7,063 bases of DNA from Deltaproteobacteria bacterium (GCA_019314005.1 JAFDAE010000271.1:1-7063); one strand, 5' to 3'; positions 1 to 6,238 are shown, numbered from the stretch's first letter. Notes: a model not told the origin generated them from the letters alone. A program made the numbers and translations.

Positions 1-2
1 AG

Positions 3-161
3 TTTTCTCCTCTCGTTTCCGGCATGGAAAGCGAAGCAGCTAAGATCATGCCCCTTCTGGATTCACTGCCTGACGGGGATCGACTGAAGGATCTCCTCAA
101 CAGGGCGGTTGTCACTGCGACGGTTGAGGCAATTAAGTTCAACAGGGGCGACTATCTCTAG
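3..161 (+). CDS. 3' end of an unidentified gene (left-truncated)
   Basis: An open frame enters from the left edge and ends with TAG at 159-161, giving 52 visible residues. The peptide reads as a plausible acidic/amphipathic helical C-terminus: it contains SEAAKIMPLLDSLPDGDRL and ends in FNRGDYL, with no membrane segment. Amino-acid composition and codon use look like real coding sequence, while the other two forward frames hit stops within about 90 bases. I do not recognise the family. Its position beside a glycosyltransferase remnant and a Pse operon makes another glycan or flagellar-glycosylation gene possible, but that is only context. No T-rich terminator follows it. Confidence 0.5.
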   Translation, partial: FSPLVSGMESEAAKIMPLLDSLPDGDRLKDLLNRAVVTATVEAIKFNRGDYL

Positions 162-210
162 ACAGGGTCTTCCCCGGGAGAACTCTCCGCATGAGACGGG
201 GTCTGTTATC

Positions 211-286
211 TGACAGTTATTGTCAACGATATGACGGGCTGGTGTATCGCTCATTTTTCTGAGCACATCCGTGAGGGAATCCTCAC
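211..286. repeat. Three small inverted repeats in the non-coding stretch 162-368
   Basis: Three perfect short dyads are visible: TGACA/TGTCA at 211-225 with a 5-nt spacer, GCTCA/TGAGC at 249-264 with a 6-nt T-rich loop, and GTGAGG/CCTCAC at 271-286 with a 4-nt GAAT loop. None is followed by a run of T on either strand, so none looks like a canonical intrinsic terminator. They could be weak terminators, protein-binding sites or chance. Nothing else in 162-368 looks coding or like an RNA gene. Confidence 0.3.
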
Positions 287-368
287 TACCGTCAGTATGT
301 GTAGAAATAAGCCTTTCTTAGGACAGTTAGCCCTTTCTTGGAAGTGAAAAATCAAAAGAACCCTCTCC

Positions 369-384
369 CGGCACACAAGTTGCT
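369..384 (+). promoter_or_regulatory. Candidate sigma-54 (-24/-12) promoter upstream of the glycosyltransferase remnant
   Basis: The bases CGGCACACAAGTTGCT match the sigma-54 consensus TGGCAC-N5-TTGCW, with the invariant GG (370-371) and GC (382-383) exactly 12 bases apart. The only change in the core hexamer is C for T at its first base. Transcription would start near 395, giving a leader of about 55 nt before the ATG at 450. Sigma-54 promoters are common for flagellar genes in many Gram-negative bacteria (known). Activity here is inferred. Confidence 0.5.
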
Positions 385-449
385 GTTTTCCAAAGAGTCA
401 TATGGGAGCACCTTGTCCAAAAAGAAATATGTAGAGTGGAAATGGGTAC

Positions 450-1119
450 ATGGTTATGGATCTGACAATCCCCGGCATATGTTTCCTTACCTCCTCCATT
501 CAACTGGAATTTGACACGGATGGGGACATAACACGGCTCGAACCGACAGGCTCCCGCAGTATCGATGCCGATCATATCCTGGTTCTCGCACGGTTTCATC
601 TACAGCAGCACCGCATGACCGAAATCCCTGCAATTTCCCTTTTCGACAAAATCACGGTCCCCGATAACCTGGCCGTACCGGAGATCTATAACGGGACACA
701 GAGACTTCACGGCAAAAAAATCCTGATCCTTATGTTAAAAGGCTGGAAGGATATGATCCTTATCCAGCCTGCAATACACGCTCTCTACCGGATGGCGGCA
801 TCCATGGGCGAATCTCCGCGAATCACCCTGGGGTGTAGCTGGATCAGCAATTTCCCCTATCCCGATGCGGGGGATGTCGACGGGGTAATCCCCAATATCA
901 TGACCTTGGCGCAGCTGCGCTCGTTTGACATCCTGGTCAACTTGCTGCCGGTGAATTATCAGCGATTGGCCACACGCTCCATGCGGGATCTCTGCCTTGA
1001 GATCCTTGACCTCGATCTGTAGCGCGCCTTTCGCGAGACAGGGTGTGAGGCGCCCGTTCGTTGTTCCTGCGAGGAAGGCCCTGGACAGGGTATGGAGTTT
1101 GCGTGATACCCGGACGTGA
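450..1119 (+). pseudogene. Truncated, frame-broken glycosyltransferase family 9-like gene
   Basis: The first open part (450-1022) encodes 190 residues. Residues about 88-116 (HGKKILILMLKGWKDMI, then QPAIHALYRM) resemble the start of an ADP-heptose:LPS heptosyltransferase-type GT9 domain: a hydrophobic strand, the K-x-G-x-x-D region, then a helix with T/QPA-x-x-AL. About 85 residues of unrecognised sequence precede it. After the TAG at 1020-1022, the next frame (1021-1119) continues with a protein-like stretch including PFVVPARKALDRVWSLRD, which suggests a one-base insertion near 1015-1021. Even when joined, the protein is about 220 residues, well short of the 320-380 usual for GT9, and the nucleotide-sugar-binding second half is missing. 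The ATG at 450 is chosen because an in-frame TAG lies at 432-434 and a weak GAGTGGA lies upstream; the ATG at 456 is an alternative. It is probably a dead remnant. The family call is from pattern only. Confidence 0.5.
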
Positions 1120-1143
1120 ATGTGAATTCTCCATCAGGAGTTG

Positions 1144-1159
1144 TGGCATATTTATTGCT
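1144..1159 (+). promoter_or_regulatory. Strong candidate sigma-54 (-24/-12) promoter for the pse operon
   Basis: TGGCATATTTATTGCT matches the consensus TGGCAC-N5-TTGCW at every position except the sixth base (T for C). The invariant GG (1145-1146) and GC (1157-1158) are 12 bases apart, as required. Predicted transcription start is around 1170, leaving a leader of about 100 nt before the ATG at 1269. Sigma-54 control would need an enhancer-binding activator and fits a flagellar role for the sugar (known biology of the promoter class). Use of the site here is inference. Confidence 0.6.
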
Positions 1160-1175
1160 CCTTCATTGCCATACG

Positions 1176-1208
1176 TTAAAGTTAATCTGAAACTTATATT
1201 AAAGTTTC
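1176..1208 (+). promoter_or_regulatory. Palindrome and half-site repeats in the leader: candidate operator
   Basis: A perfect inverted repeat, GAAACTT (1189-1195) and AAGTTTC (1202-1208) around ATATTA, lies about 60 bases before the start codon. TTAAAGTT occurs twice in direct orientation, at 1176-1183 and 1199-1206, with starts 23 bases apart. The second copy overlaps the right arm. The arrangement resembles a dimer-binding operator plus an extra half-site. Because the operon's first protein begins with a MerR-type DNA-binding domain, this is the natural candidate for its target (inference). It sits just downstream of the predicted sigma-54 start, so binding could block the polymerase. TATATT at 1195-1200 inside it could alternatively be a sigma-70 -10 box, but no good -35 is spaced correctly. 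Confidence 0.4.
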
Positions 1209-1252
1209 TCTGTTCAAAGCCGAAAAGAAGAATATCAGTTAATACGTTACAT

Positions 1253-1260
1253 AAGGATGG
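1253..1260 (+). promoter_or_regulatory. Ribosome binding site that fixes the merR-pseB start at 1269
   Basis: AAGGATGG resembles AAGGAGG and ends 8 bases before the ATG at 1269. It contains an earlier in-frame ATG at 1257, but that codon overlaps the ribosome binding site itself and has no separate one upstream. The 1269 start is therefore preferred. The two starts differ by four residues. Confidence 0.6.
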
Positions 1261-1268
1261 TTAACAAT

Positions 1269-2411
1269 ATGGATACGAAAGCAGAATACAAAATACAGGA
1301 AGTCAGTGAAAAAGTAGAGGTTCCCGCTTCCACTGTCCGCTATTGGGAGGCGGAGTTTGGTGGACTTATAAACCCAAAAAAGACACAGGGGAAACAGCGG
1401 AGGTACTCTCAAAGAGACGTTGAACAATTCATGCAAATCAGAGAGCTGCTTCACATAAAAAAGAAAACCATTTCACAGGCAAAAATACTTCTCAGAAACG
1501 GAAATGAAGATACAGGAAAAATCGATTGGGCAAAACAGTCCATTTTATTGACAGGGGGTACCGGATCTTTTGGAAAGCATTTTTGCAAGGTCATGCTGGA
1601 GAAATACAATCCCAAGGTCATTCGGGTTTACAGCCGGGACGAATTAAAACAGCATGAAATGCGACAGGTATTTGGAGAAGACAAGATCAGATATTTTATC
1701 GGAGATGTGCGTGACGAGGAGCGTCTCAAAAGAGCGATGGAAGGAATCGATATCGTAGTCCATGCCGCGGCGCTCAAGCAGGTTCCAGCGTGTGAATATA
1801 ACCCCCTGGAAGCTATAAAGACAAACATCATCGGAGCCAAAAACATTATTGACGCCGCCATTGACACGGGTGTCAAAAAGGTCGTTGCACTGAGCACCGA
1901 CAAAGCGGCAAATCCCGTTAATCTCTATGGGGCGACCAAGCTCTGCGCCGAAAAGATCTTCATTCAGGGGAATTCTTACACAGGATCGCGCGGCACAAGG
2001 TTCAGCTGTGTACGATATGGGAATGTAATCGGAAGCCGTGGTAGTGTTGTCCCCCTCTTCCAGGAACAGAAAAAGACCGGGAAAATAACGATAACTGACA
2101 AAAAAATGACGAGATTCTGGATCACTCTCGATCAGGCCGTTGACCTGGTCGTTCATACCCTCAGTCACATGCAGGGAGGGGAAATATTTATCCCCAGAAT
2201 CCCCAGCATGAATATTCCAGACCTTGCTCAAGCCGTAGCGCCGGAGTGCGAGATCGAAGTGATCGGAATAAGGCCAGGGGAAAAACTCCACGAAATTCTT
2301 GTCACCGAAGAGGAAGGGAGAAACACGATAGCGCATGATGGTTTATATGTCATCTTGCCAAACTATCCCTGGTGGGAAAGGTGTCGACGCGTTAAAAAAA
2401 CTCATTTATGA
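1269..2411 (+). CDS. pseB: PseB (UDP-GlcNAc 4,6-dehydratase, inverting) with an N-terminal MerR-type DNA-binding domain
   Basis: This is the first enzyme of the Pse pathway. It converts UDP-GlcNAc to UDP-2-acetamido-2,6-dideoxy-beta-L-arabino-hex-4-ulose with bound NADP. Residues about 7-75 form a MerR-type winged helix-turn-helix (YKIQEVSEKVEVPASTVRYW, then GKQRRYSQRDVEQF and a helical tail). Residues about 86-380 are the short-chain dehydrogenase-fold dehydratase: the nucleotide-binding TGGTGSFG at 95-102, STDKAANP at 209-216 with the catalytic D-K pair, and YGATK at 220-224 supplying Tyr and Lys. RPGEKLHE is the late conserved block. IDWAKQSILLTGG reads like a normal PseB start with Met replaced by Ile (ATC), so there is no internal start codon and the fusion is continuous. 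The frame ends with THL-TGA shortly after the conserved PWW, about 40 residues short of the usual PseB C-terminus. A better-length tail exists in the next frame after seven A bases. DNA binding is inferred from the domain; the enzyme identity is firm. Confidence 0.92.
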   Translation: MDTKAEYKIQEVSEKVEVPASTVRYWEAEFGGLINPKKTQGKQRRYSQRDVEQFMQIRELLHIKKKTISQAKILLRNGNEDTGKIDWAKQSILLTGGTGSFGKHFCKVMLEKYNPKVIRVYSRDELKQHEMRQVFGEDKIRYFIGDVRDEERLKRAMEGIDIVVHAAALKQVPACEYNPLEAIKTNIIGAKNIIDAAIDTGVKKVVALSTDKAANPVNLYGATKLCAEKIFIQGNSYTGSRGTRFSCVRYGNVIGSRGSVVPLFQEQKKTGKITITDKKMTRFWITLDQAVDLVVHTLSHMQGGEIFIPRIPSMNIPDLAQAVAPECEIEVIGIRPGEKLHEILVTEEEGRNTIAHDGLYVILPNYPWWERCRRVKKTHL

Positions 2412-2550
2412 GCCGTCTATTGATGACAATAGTGCAATCTCCCAGTTTGCTTCTACGATACATCGTCTGAATGAAAAAACCATTTTGGGCATGATTAACG
2501 AAGAAGAATGTATCCCTGACCGTGAAAGCATAGCCACTGCAATGCGATAA
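2394..2550 (+). other. Probable out-of-frame 3' continuation of pseB after an A7 run
   Basis: pseB hits TGA at 2409-2411 just after a run of seven A (2394-2400). If one A is skipped, reading continues from VKK into LIYEPSIDD and on to a TAA at 2548-2550, adding 49 residues. This gives a dehydratase part of about 339 residues, close to the usual PseB length. The continuation is coding-like and ends 11 bases before pseC, with that gene's ribosome binding site (AGGA, 2551-2554) immediately after. A GGG run at 2374-2376 is an alternative shift point. The same frame is open from an ATG at 2335, but its first part overlaps the conserved PseB sequence, so an independent small gene is less likely. 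The tail itself is not clearly recognisable as PseB. It could be sequencing error, mutation or programmed slippage. Confidence 0.45.
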
Positions 2551-2561
2551 AGGACAAAGGA

Positions 2562-3752
2562 ATGAAAATACATAAAAATCAAGTAGCGGAGCCTGAACAA
2601 CCGTTCATTCCTTACGGGTATCAGTGGATTGATGAGGACGACATCCGGTCTGTGGTGGAGGTTCTGCGCTCTGACTGGCTTACCACTGGGCCAAAGGTGT
2701 CTGAATTTGAACAGGCTTTTGCCGGTTTTGTGGGGGCACAAGAGGCGGTAGCCGTAAGCAACGGAACCGCGGCGTTGCATGCTGCCATGTATGCTGCCGG
2801 TATTGGTCCTGGAGATGAGGTTATTGTTCCGCCGATGACTTTTGTGGCTACAGCCAATGCTGTTGTGTTTCAAGGAGGAACGCCTGTTTTTGCAGATGTT
2901 GATCAGGATACATTGCTCATTGACCCGAAATGTGCGGAGGCGAAAATTACACCACATACAAAGGCAATCATTGCAGTAGACTTTGCCGGGCAACCTTGCA
3001 ATTACAACATCCTTCAATCTATTGCCTCAAGGTATGACCTGACTCTGATTGCGGATTCCTGTCATGCCCTCGGAGCAGAATATAATGGGGCGAAAACCGG
3101 CAGTCTGGCAGATATGACCGCGTTTAGTTTTCATCCCGTAAAACATATAACGACCGGTGAAGGTGGAATGATAACAACGAATGAATCTTCCATGGCAAAG
3201 AAGATGCGTACGTTTCGTAACCACGGCATCACCACCGAGCACCACCAACGTGAAAAAGAAGGCACCTGGCATTATGAAATGACCAATCTTGGCTATAATT
3301 ACCGGTTAACCGATTTCCAGTGCGCCCTGGGGATGAGTCAACTTAAAAAGCTTCCCGGTTGGATCATTCGGAGGAAGGAGATTGCCGGACGCTATGACGA
3401 AGCATTTGTTGACATTCCGGAAATTACACCTCTTTCAGTCGGTCCAAATATCCTTCATGCATATCATCTTTATGTTGTCAAAATAAATTTTAAAGAACTC
3501 GAGATTGATCGGGCTACATTTTTTAAAATCGTTCGTGAAAAGAACATCGGTATAAACGTCCATTATATTCCAGTGCATCTTCATCCATTTTACAGGAAAA
3601 CATTTCTTACCGGCCCGGGACTGTGCCCTGTGGCGGAAAGGGCATATGAACAGATCATCTCATTGCCCATGTTTCCTAGAATGGCTGATGAAGATGTGGA
3701 AAAGGTAATTAATCTAATGCAAGAAGTCATTTTACAAAATGGAGATAAATAA
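2562..3752 (+). CDS. pseC: PseC, UDP-4-keto-sugar aminotransferase (DegT/DnrJ/EryC1 family)
   Basis: A PLP-dependent enzyme that transfers an amino group from glutamate to C4 of the PseB product, giving UDP-4-amino-4,6-dideoxy-beta-L-AltNAc. The 396 residues are full length for the family. Visible signatures are SDWLTTGP (37-44), SNGTAALHAAM (66-76) for the phosphate pocket, IADSCHALGA (163-172) with Asp165 positioned to hold the PLP pyridine nitrogen, and SFHPVKHITTGEGG (189-202) with Lys194 as the Schiff-base lysine. VHYIPVHLHPFYR near the C-terminus is typical of PseC-type members. No frame damage is seen. The start is supported by AGGA at 2551-2554, 7 bases upstream. It follows pseB closely and its end overlaps the pseF ribosome binding site, so it is co-transcribed and probably translationally coupled. 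Confidence 0.93.
   Translation: MKIHKNQVAEPEQPFIPYGYQWIDEDDIRSVVEVLRSDWLTTGPKVSEFEQAFAGFVGAQEAVAVSNGTAALHAAMYAAGIGPGDEVIVPPMTFVATANAVVFQGGTPVFADVDQDTLLIDPKCAEAKITPHTKAIIAVDFAGQPCNYNILQSIASRYDLTLIADSCHALGAEYNGAKTGSLADMTAFSFHPVKHITTGEGGMITTNESSMAKKMRTFRNHGITTEHHQREKEGTWHYEMTNLGYNYRLTDFQCALGMSQLKKLPGWIIRRKEIAGRYDEAFVDIPEITPLSVGPNILHAYHLYVVKINFKELEIDRATFFKIVREKNIGINVHYIPVHLHPFYRKTFLTGPGLCPVAERAYEQIISLPMFPRMADEDVEKVINLMQEVILQNGDK
3741..3745 (+). promoter_or_regulatory. Ribosome binding site inside the pseC end that decides the pseF start
   Basis: GGAGA lies 8 bases before the ATG at 3754 and within the last codons of pseC. An earlier in-frame ATG at 3739 overlaps this site and would add MEINK before the conserved N-terminus, so 3754 is preferred. 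Confidence 0.6.
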
Positions 3753-3753
3753 A

Positions 3754-4452
3754 ATGTCTGTTGTTGCTGTTATTGCTGCCAGAAGTGGAAGCAAAAGAAT
3801 TCCACACAAAAACATTAAACCTTTTTGCGGCAAACCCATGATTGCTTATTCTATTGAAGCTGCAAAAAGTGCCGGTATTTTTGATAGAATAATTGTTTCC
3901 ACCGATTCAGAAAAAATCGCAGTCACAGCAAAAGAGTTCGGCGCAGAGGTTCCTTTTATGCGGCCTTGCGAACTTGCGGATGACCATAGCGGCACAGATG
4001 CAGTCATTCTCGATGCTTTAAAACGGATTATGGAAGATGGAGAAGCAATAGATTATATCTGCTGTATCTACGCTACAGCCCCTTTTGTTAAAGCTGAATA
4101 TATAATTAAGGGCTATAATATATTACGTGACGAACACGCAACATCCTGTTTTTCCGTAACGACTTATCCTTTTCCCATTTTCCGTTCTTTAAAAATAAAC
4201 AGTCAAAACCGGCTGGAAATGTTCTGGCCGGAATACAGAGAAACCCGTTCGCAGGATTTACAGGAAGCGTACCACGATGCAGGGCAATTTTATTGGACGA
4301 ACGCAAAAAAATATCTGAAAGAAAAACAGTTTTATTCAAAAGATGCTGTCCCTGTTATTTTGCCCCGTTATCTGGTTCAGGATGTTGATACGCCCGAAGA
4401 TTGGGAAACAGCAGAGAAGATGTTTTCGGTATTGAAATCAGGTCTATTTTAA
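3754..4452 (+). CDS. pseF: PseF, CMP-pseudaminic acid synthetase (cytidylyltransferase)
   Basis: Activates pseudaminic acid with CTP to CMP-Pse, the donor for glycosyltransferases. It acts in the cytoplasm and belongs to the NeuA-like CMP-sugar synthetase family. The 232 residues are the normal length. The nucleotide-binding loop AARSGSKRIPHKN is at 8-20, followed by KPMIAYSIEAA, STDS (49-52), YATAPF (106-111), the PseF-typical YHDAGQFYW (173-181) and the metal-binding DVDTPEDW (210-217). The reading frame is intact. One base separates it from the pseC stop, and its own TAA overlaps the ATG of a 29-codon ORF. Pse rather than legionaminic or sialic acid specificity rests on the PseB/C/G/H company and the YHDAGQFYW block. 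It is relatively AT-rich and A-rich compared with the first gene of the operon. Confidence 0.93.
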   Translation: MSVVAVIAARSGSKRIPHKNIKPFCGKPMIAYSIEAAKSAGIFDRIIVSTDSEKIAVTAKEFGAEVPFMRPCELADDHSGTDAVILDALKRIMEDGEAIDYICCIYATAPFVKAEYIIKGYNILRDEHATSCFSVTTYPFPIFRSLKINSQNRLEMFWPEYRETRSQDLQEAYHDAGQFYWTNAKKYLKEKQFYSKDAVPVILPRYLVQDVDTPEDWETAEKMFSVLKSGLF

Positions 4453-4541
4453 TGACTGATGACATATTCACATTGTTTGGGAAAAAGCCGGGGTTGATAA
4501 AGACAAAGGCATGTGTACCTCAGAAAAAACTATGGAGATGA
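4452..4541 (+). CDS. 29-codon mini-ORF overlapping the pseF stop
   Basis: The sequence TAATG overlaps the pseF stop with an ATG at 4452. The ORF then runs 29 codons (beginning MTDDIFTLFGKK) to TGA at 4539-4541, four bases before the methylase ATG. The overlap suits translational coupling. No known family is recognised, and the length is small enough to be chance. It could instead be the N-terminal stub of a deleted gene or a short coupling peptide. Without it, 4453-4544 would be a 92-base gap in an otherwise tight operon. Confidence 0.25.
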   Translation: MTDDIFTLFGKKPGLIKTKACVPQKKLWR

Positions 4542-4544
4542 TGA

Positions 4545-5184
4545 ATGAAACAAACTGAATTCAAAACGGAACAGGAGCGATTTTGGGCAGGTAATTTTGG
4601 TGATGAGTATATTGATAGAAATAAAAACGAACATTTGGTTTCCGGCAACATTGCTCTGTTTGCAAAAATACTTGCCTGTACTGAAAATGTGCGGTCGATT
4701 TTTGAACTTGGCGCAAATATTGGGCTCAATCTGATAGCCAATAAAACATCTGCTTCCAGATGCAACGCTATCAGCGCTTGAAATTAATAAAAAGGCCGTT
4801 GCTGAGCTTAAGAAAGGTCTAAAGGAAGTGGTAGTTTATAATCAATCAATTTTAGATTTTTCGTGGGATGTCTCCCCCGCTCAGGATTTAGTGCTCATAA
4901 AAGGGGTTCTAATCCATATAAATCCCGATATGCTGTCACAAATATATCAAACTCTTTACAGATTGAGTAGGCGCTATATATGCCTCGTGGAGTATTACAA
5001 TTCCACTCCTGTGAGTGTCTCTTACCGCGGTTATCGGGATAAATTGTTTAAACGTGATTTTGCGGGAGAGATAATGGATAAGTATCCAGATTTACGATTG
5101 GTTAATTATGGGTTTGTTTATCATCGTGACCCTAATTTTCCCTTAGATGATTCAACCTGGTTTTTGTTGGAAAAAACTGGATAG
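4545..5184 (+). pseudogene. Pseudaminic acid biosynthesis-associated methylase, one-base frameshift
   Basis: A small SAM-dependent methyltransferase of the type found in Pse operons (TIGR03587-like); its exact substrate is not known to me. Frame one (from ATG 4545) gives TEQERFWAGNFGDEYIDRN and the SAM-binding motif FELGANIGLN (53-62), then ends prematurely. Frame two resumes from 4747 with HLLPDATLSALEINKKA, then DLVLIKGVLIHINPDML, YRGYRDKLFKRDFAGE and GFVYHRDPNFPLDDSTWF, ending at 5184. Removing one A from the AAAA at 4743-4746 rejoins the frames exactly (ANK|HLLPDA) into 212 residues, close to the expected length. All conserved blocks survive, so the lesion is recent or a sequencing error. 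The ribosome binding site GGAG at 4534-4537 supports the start. pseG follows after 8 bases. Confidence 0.82.
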
Positions 5185-5192
5185 AGAACCTT

Positions 5193-6238
5193 ATGAAAAT
5201 TTTCGTTCGAGCAGATGCTTCTGTTCAAATCGGAACAGGCCATGTCATGCGCTGTCTCACCCTTGCGGATGAACTGCGCGGGCGCGACGCCGAAATAGTC
5301 TTTGTCTGTCGTGAGTTTGCCGGCAATCTTTGCGGCTATATCGAAGAAAAGGGCTATGTCGTTCATCGTCTCCCTGTATCTGATGCTCCAGATCAAGGCG
5401 TTGGGGCCGATTTAAAACATGCAGCCTGGCTTGGCGCTGACTGGCAGACCGACGGGGGACAGGTCGAAGAGATCATCAAACGTCTTGCCGCCCCACTTGA
5501 TTGGCTTATAGTCGATCACTATGCCCTTGATGAAAGATGGGAAGAATATTTGAGGCCTTATGTAAAAAAGATCATGGTGATAGACGATCTCGCAGACCGT
5601 GCACATGATTGCGATCTGCTGCTGGATCAAAATTTCTATGAGAACCTTGAGAGCCGGTATGATGGTCTGGTTTCAGCATGGTGCAAAAAATTACTTGGGC
5701 CAAAGTATGCTCTTTTGCGGCCTGAGTTCAGGGAAGCGCGAAAAAACTTAAGAAAGCGCGATGGACACGTAAAAAGAATAATGATCTTCTTTGGGGGAAG
5801 CGATCCAGCTAATGAAACCACAAAGGCGCTGGAAGCAATACGTATGTTAAAAAGGCCCGATATCGCTGTGGCATAGAGCAGATGACTTCTAAGATGCATG
5901 ATTGCACCTGTCATTTTAACGTGGAGGATATGGCCACGCTTATGGCAAGGGCCGATCTTGGTGTCGGCGCTGGCGGGGCTACCACGATTGAACGTATGTA
6001 TATGGGACTTCCCTGTATTGTTATTACTACCGCCGATAACCAGGAGGCATCCATGCAAGCACTGGCTCACCATGGATATCTCATTTATGCTGGGAGAGAT
6101 CACGATGTCACAATGGATAAATTGAGTATAATCCTTTCCAGTTTATCTTCCGAGATACTCCAAGAGATGTCAAAAAAAGCGATTAAAATTATTGATGATA
6201 TGGGGACAGAACGGGTTATTTCCAACATTGCATTATAA
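5193..6238 (+). pseudogene. pseG: PseG, UDP-2,4-diacylamino-sugar hydrolase, disrupted by a small internal deletion and frameshift
   Basis: PseG removes UDP from UDP-2,4-diacetamido-2,4,6-trideoxy-beta-L-altrose (GT-B fold, MurG-like). The first part (5193-5876, 227 residues) has RADASVQIGTGHVMRCLTLA with His17, the position reported as catalytic in Campylobacter PseG, then VDHYALDERWE, IDDLADRAHDCDLLLDQN and IFFGGSDPANET. It stops with TAG after RPDIAVA. The conserved C-terminal part resumes in another frame (from about 5870, GIEQM, to 6238): FNVEDMATLMARADLGVGAGGATTIER, then GLPCIVITTADNQE. Between them, the strand and loop expected in the family (a VVVG-A-NP-type stretch) is missing, an estimated 12-15 codons, so this is more than a one-base slip. 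An ATG at 5882 could only start a separate C-terminal fragment. The start at 5193 is supported by the RADASxxIGTGH context. If real, this lesion should kill the enzyme. Confidence 0.85.

Noticed and set aside
271..286. GTGAGG/CCTCAC hairpin as a terminator of the first gene
   Set aside because: There is no T tract after the stem on either strand, and it is 110 bases past the stop codon.
311..496. Open + strand frame reading a protein-like stretch before the glycosyltransferase remnant
   Set aside because: It has no good start codon early on, contains the candidate sigma-54 promoter, and ends inside the next gene without matching it.
1166..1200. Sigma-70 promoter using TTGCCA (1166-1171) and TATATT (1195-1200)
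   Set aside because: The spacing is 23 bases, well outside 16-19, whereas the sigma-54 match just upstream has exact spacing.
1644..2336. A 230-codon open frame on the minus strand
   Set aside because: It lies wholly inside pseB, whose catalytic motifs are unambiguous on the + strand; the minus-strand product has no recognisable domain.
2406..3017. A 203-codon open frame on the minus strand
   Set aside because: It is the shadow of the pseB tail and the pseC N-terminal half, with a low-complexity basic product and no family resemblance.
5636..6103. A 155-codon minus-strand frame spanning the PseG break
   Set aside because: Both sides of the break are clearly PseG on the + strand. The minus-strand frame is a by-product of that sequence.
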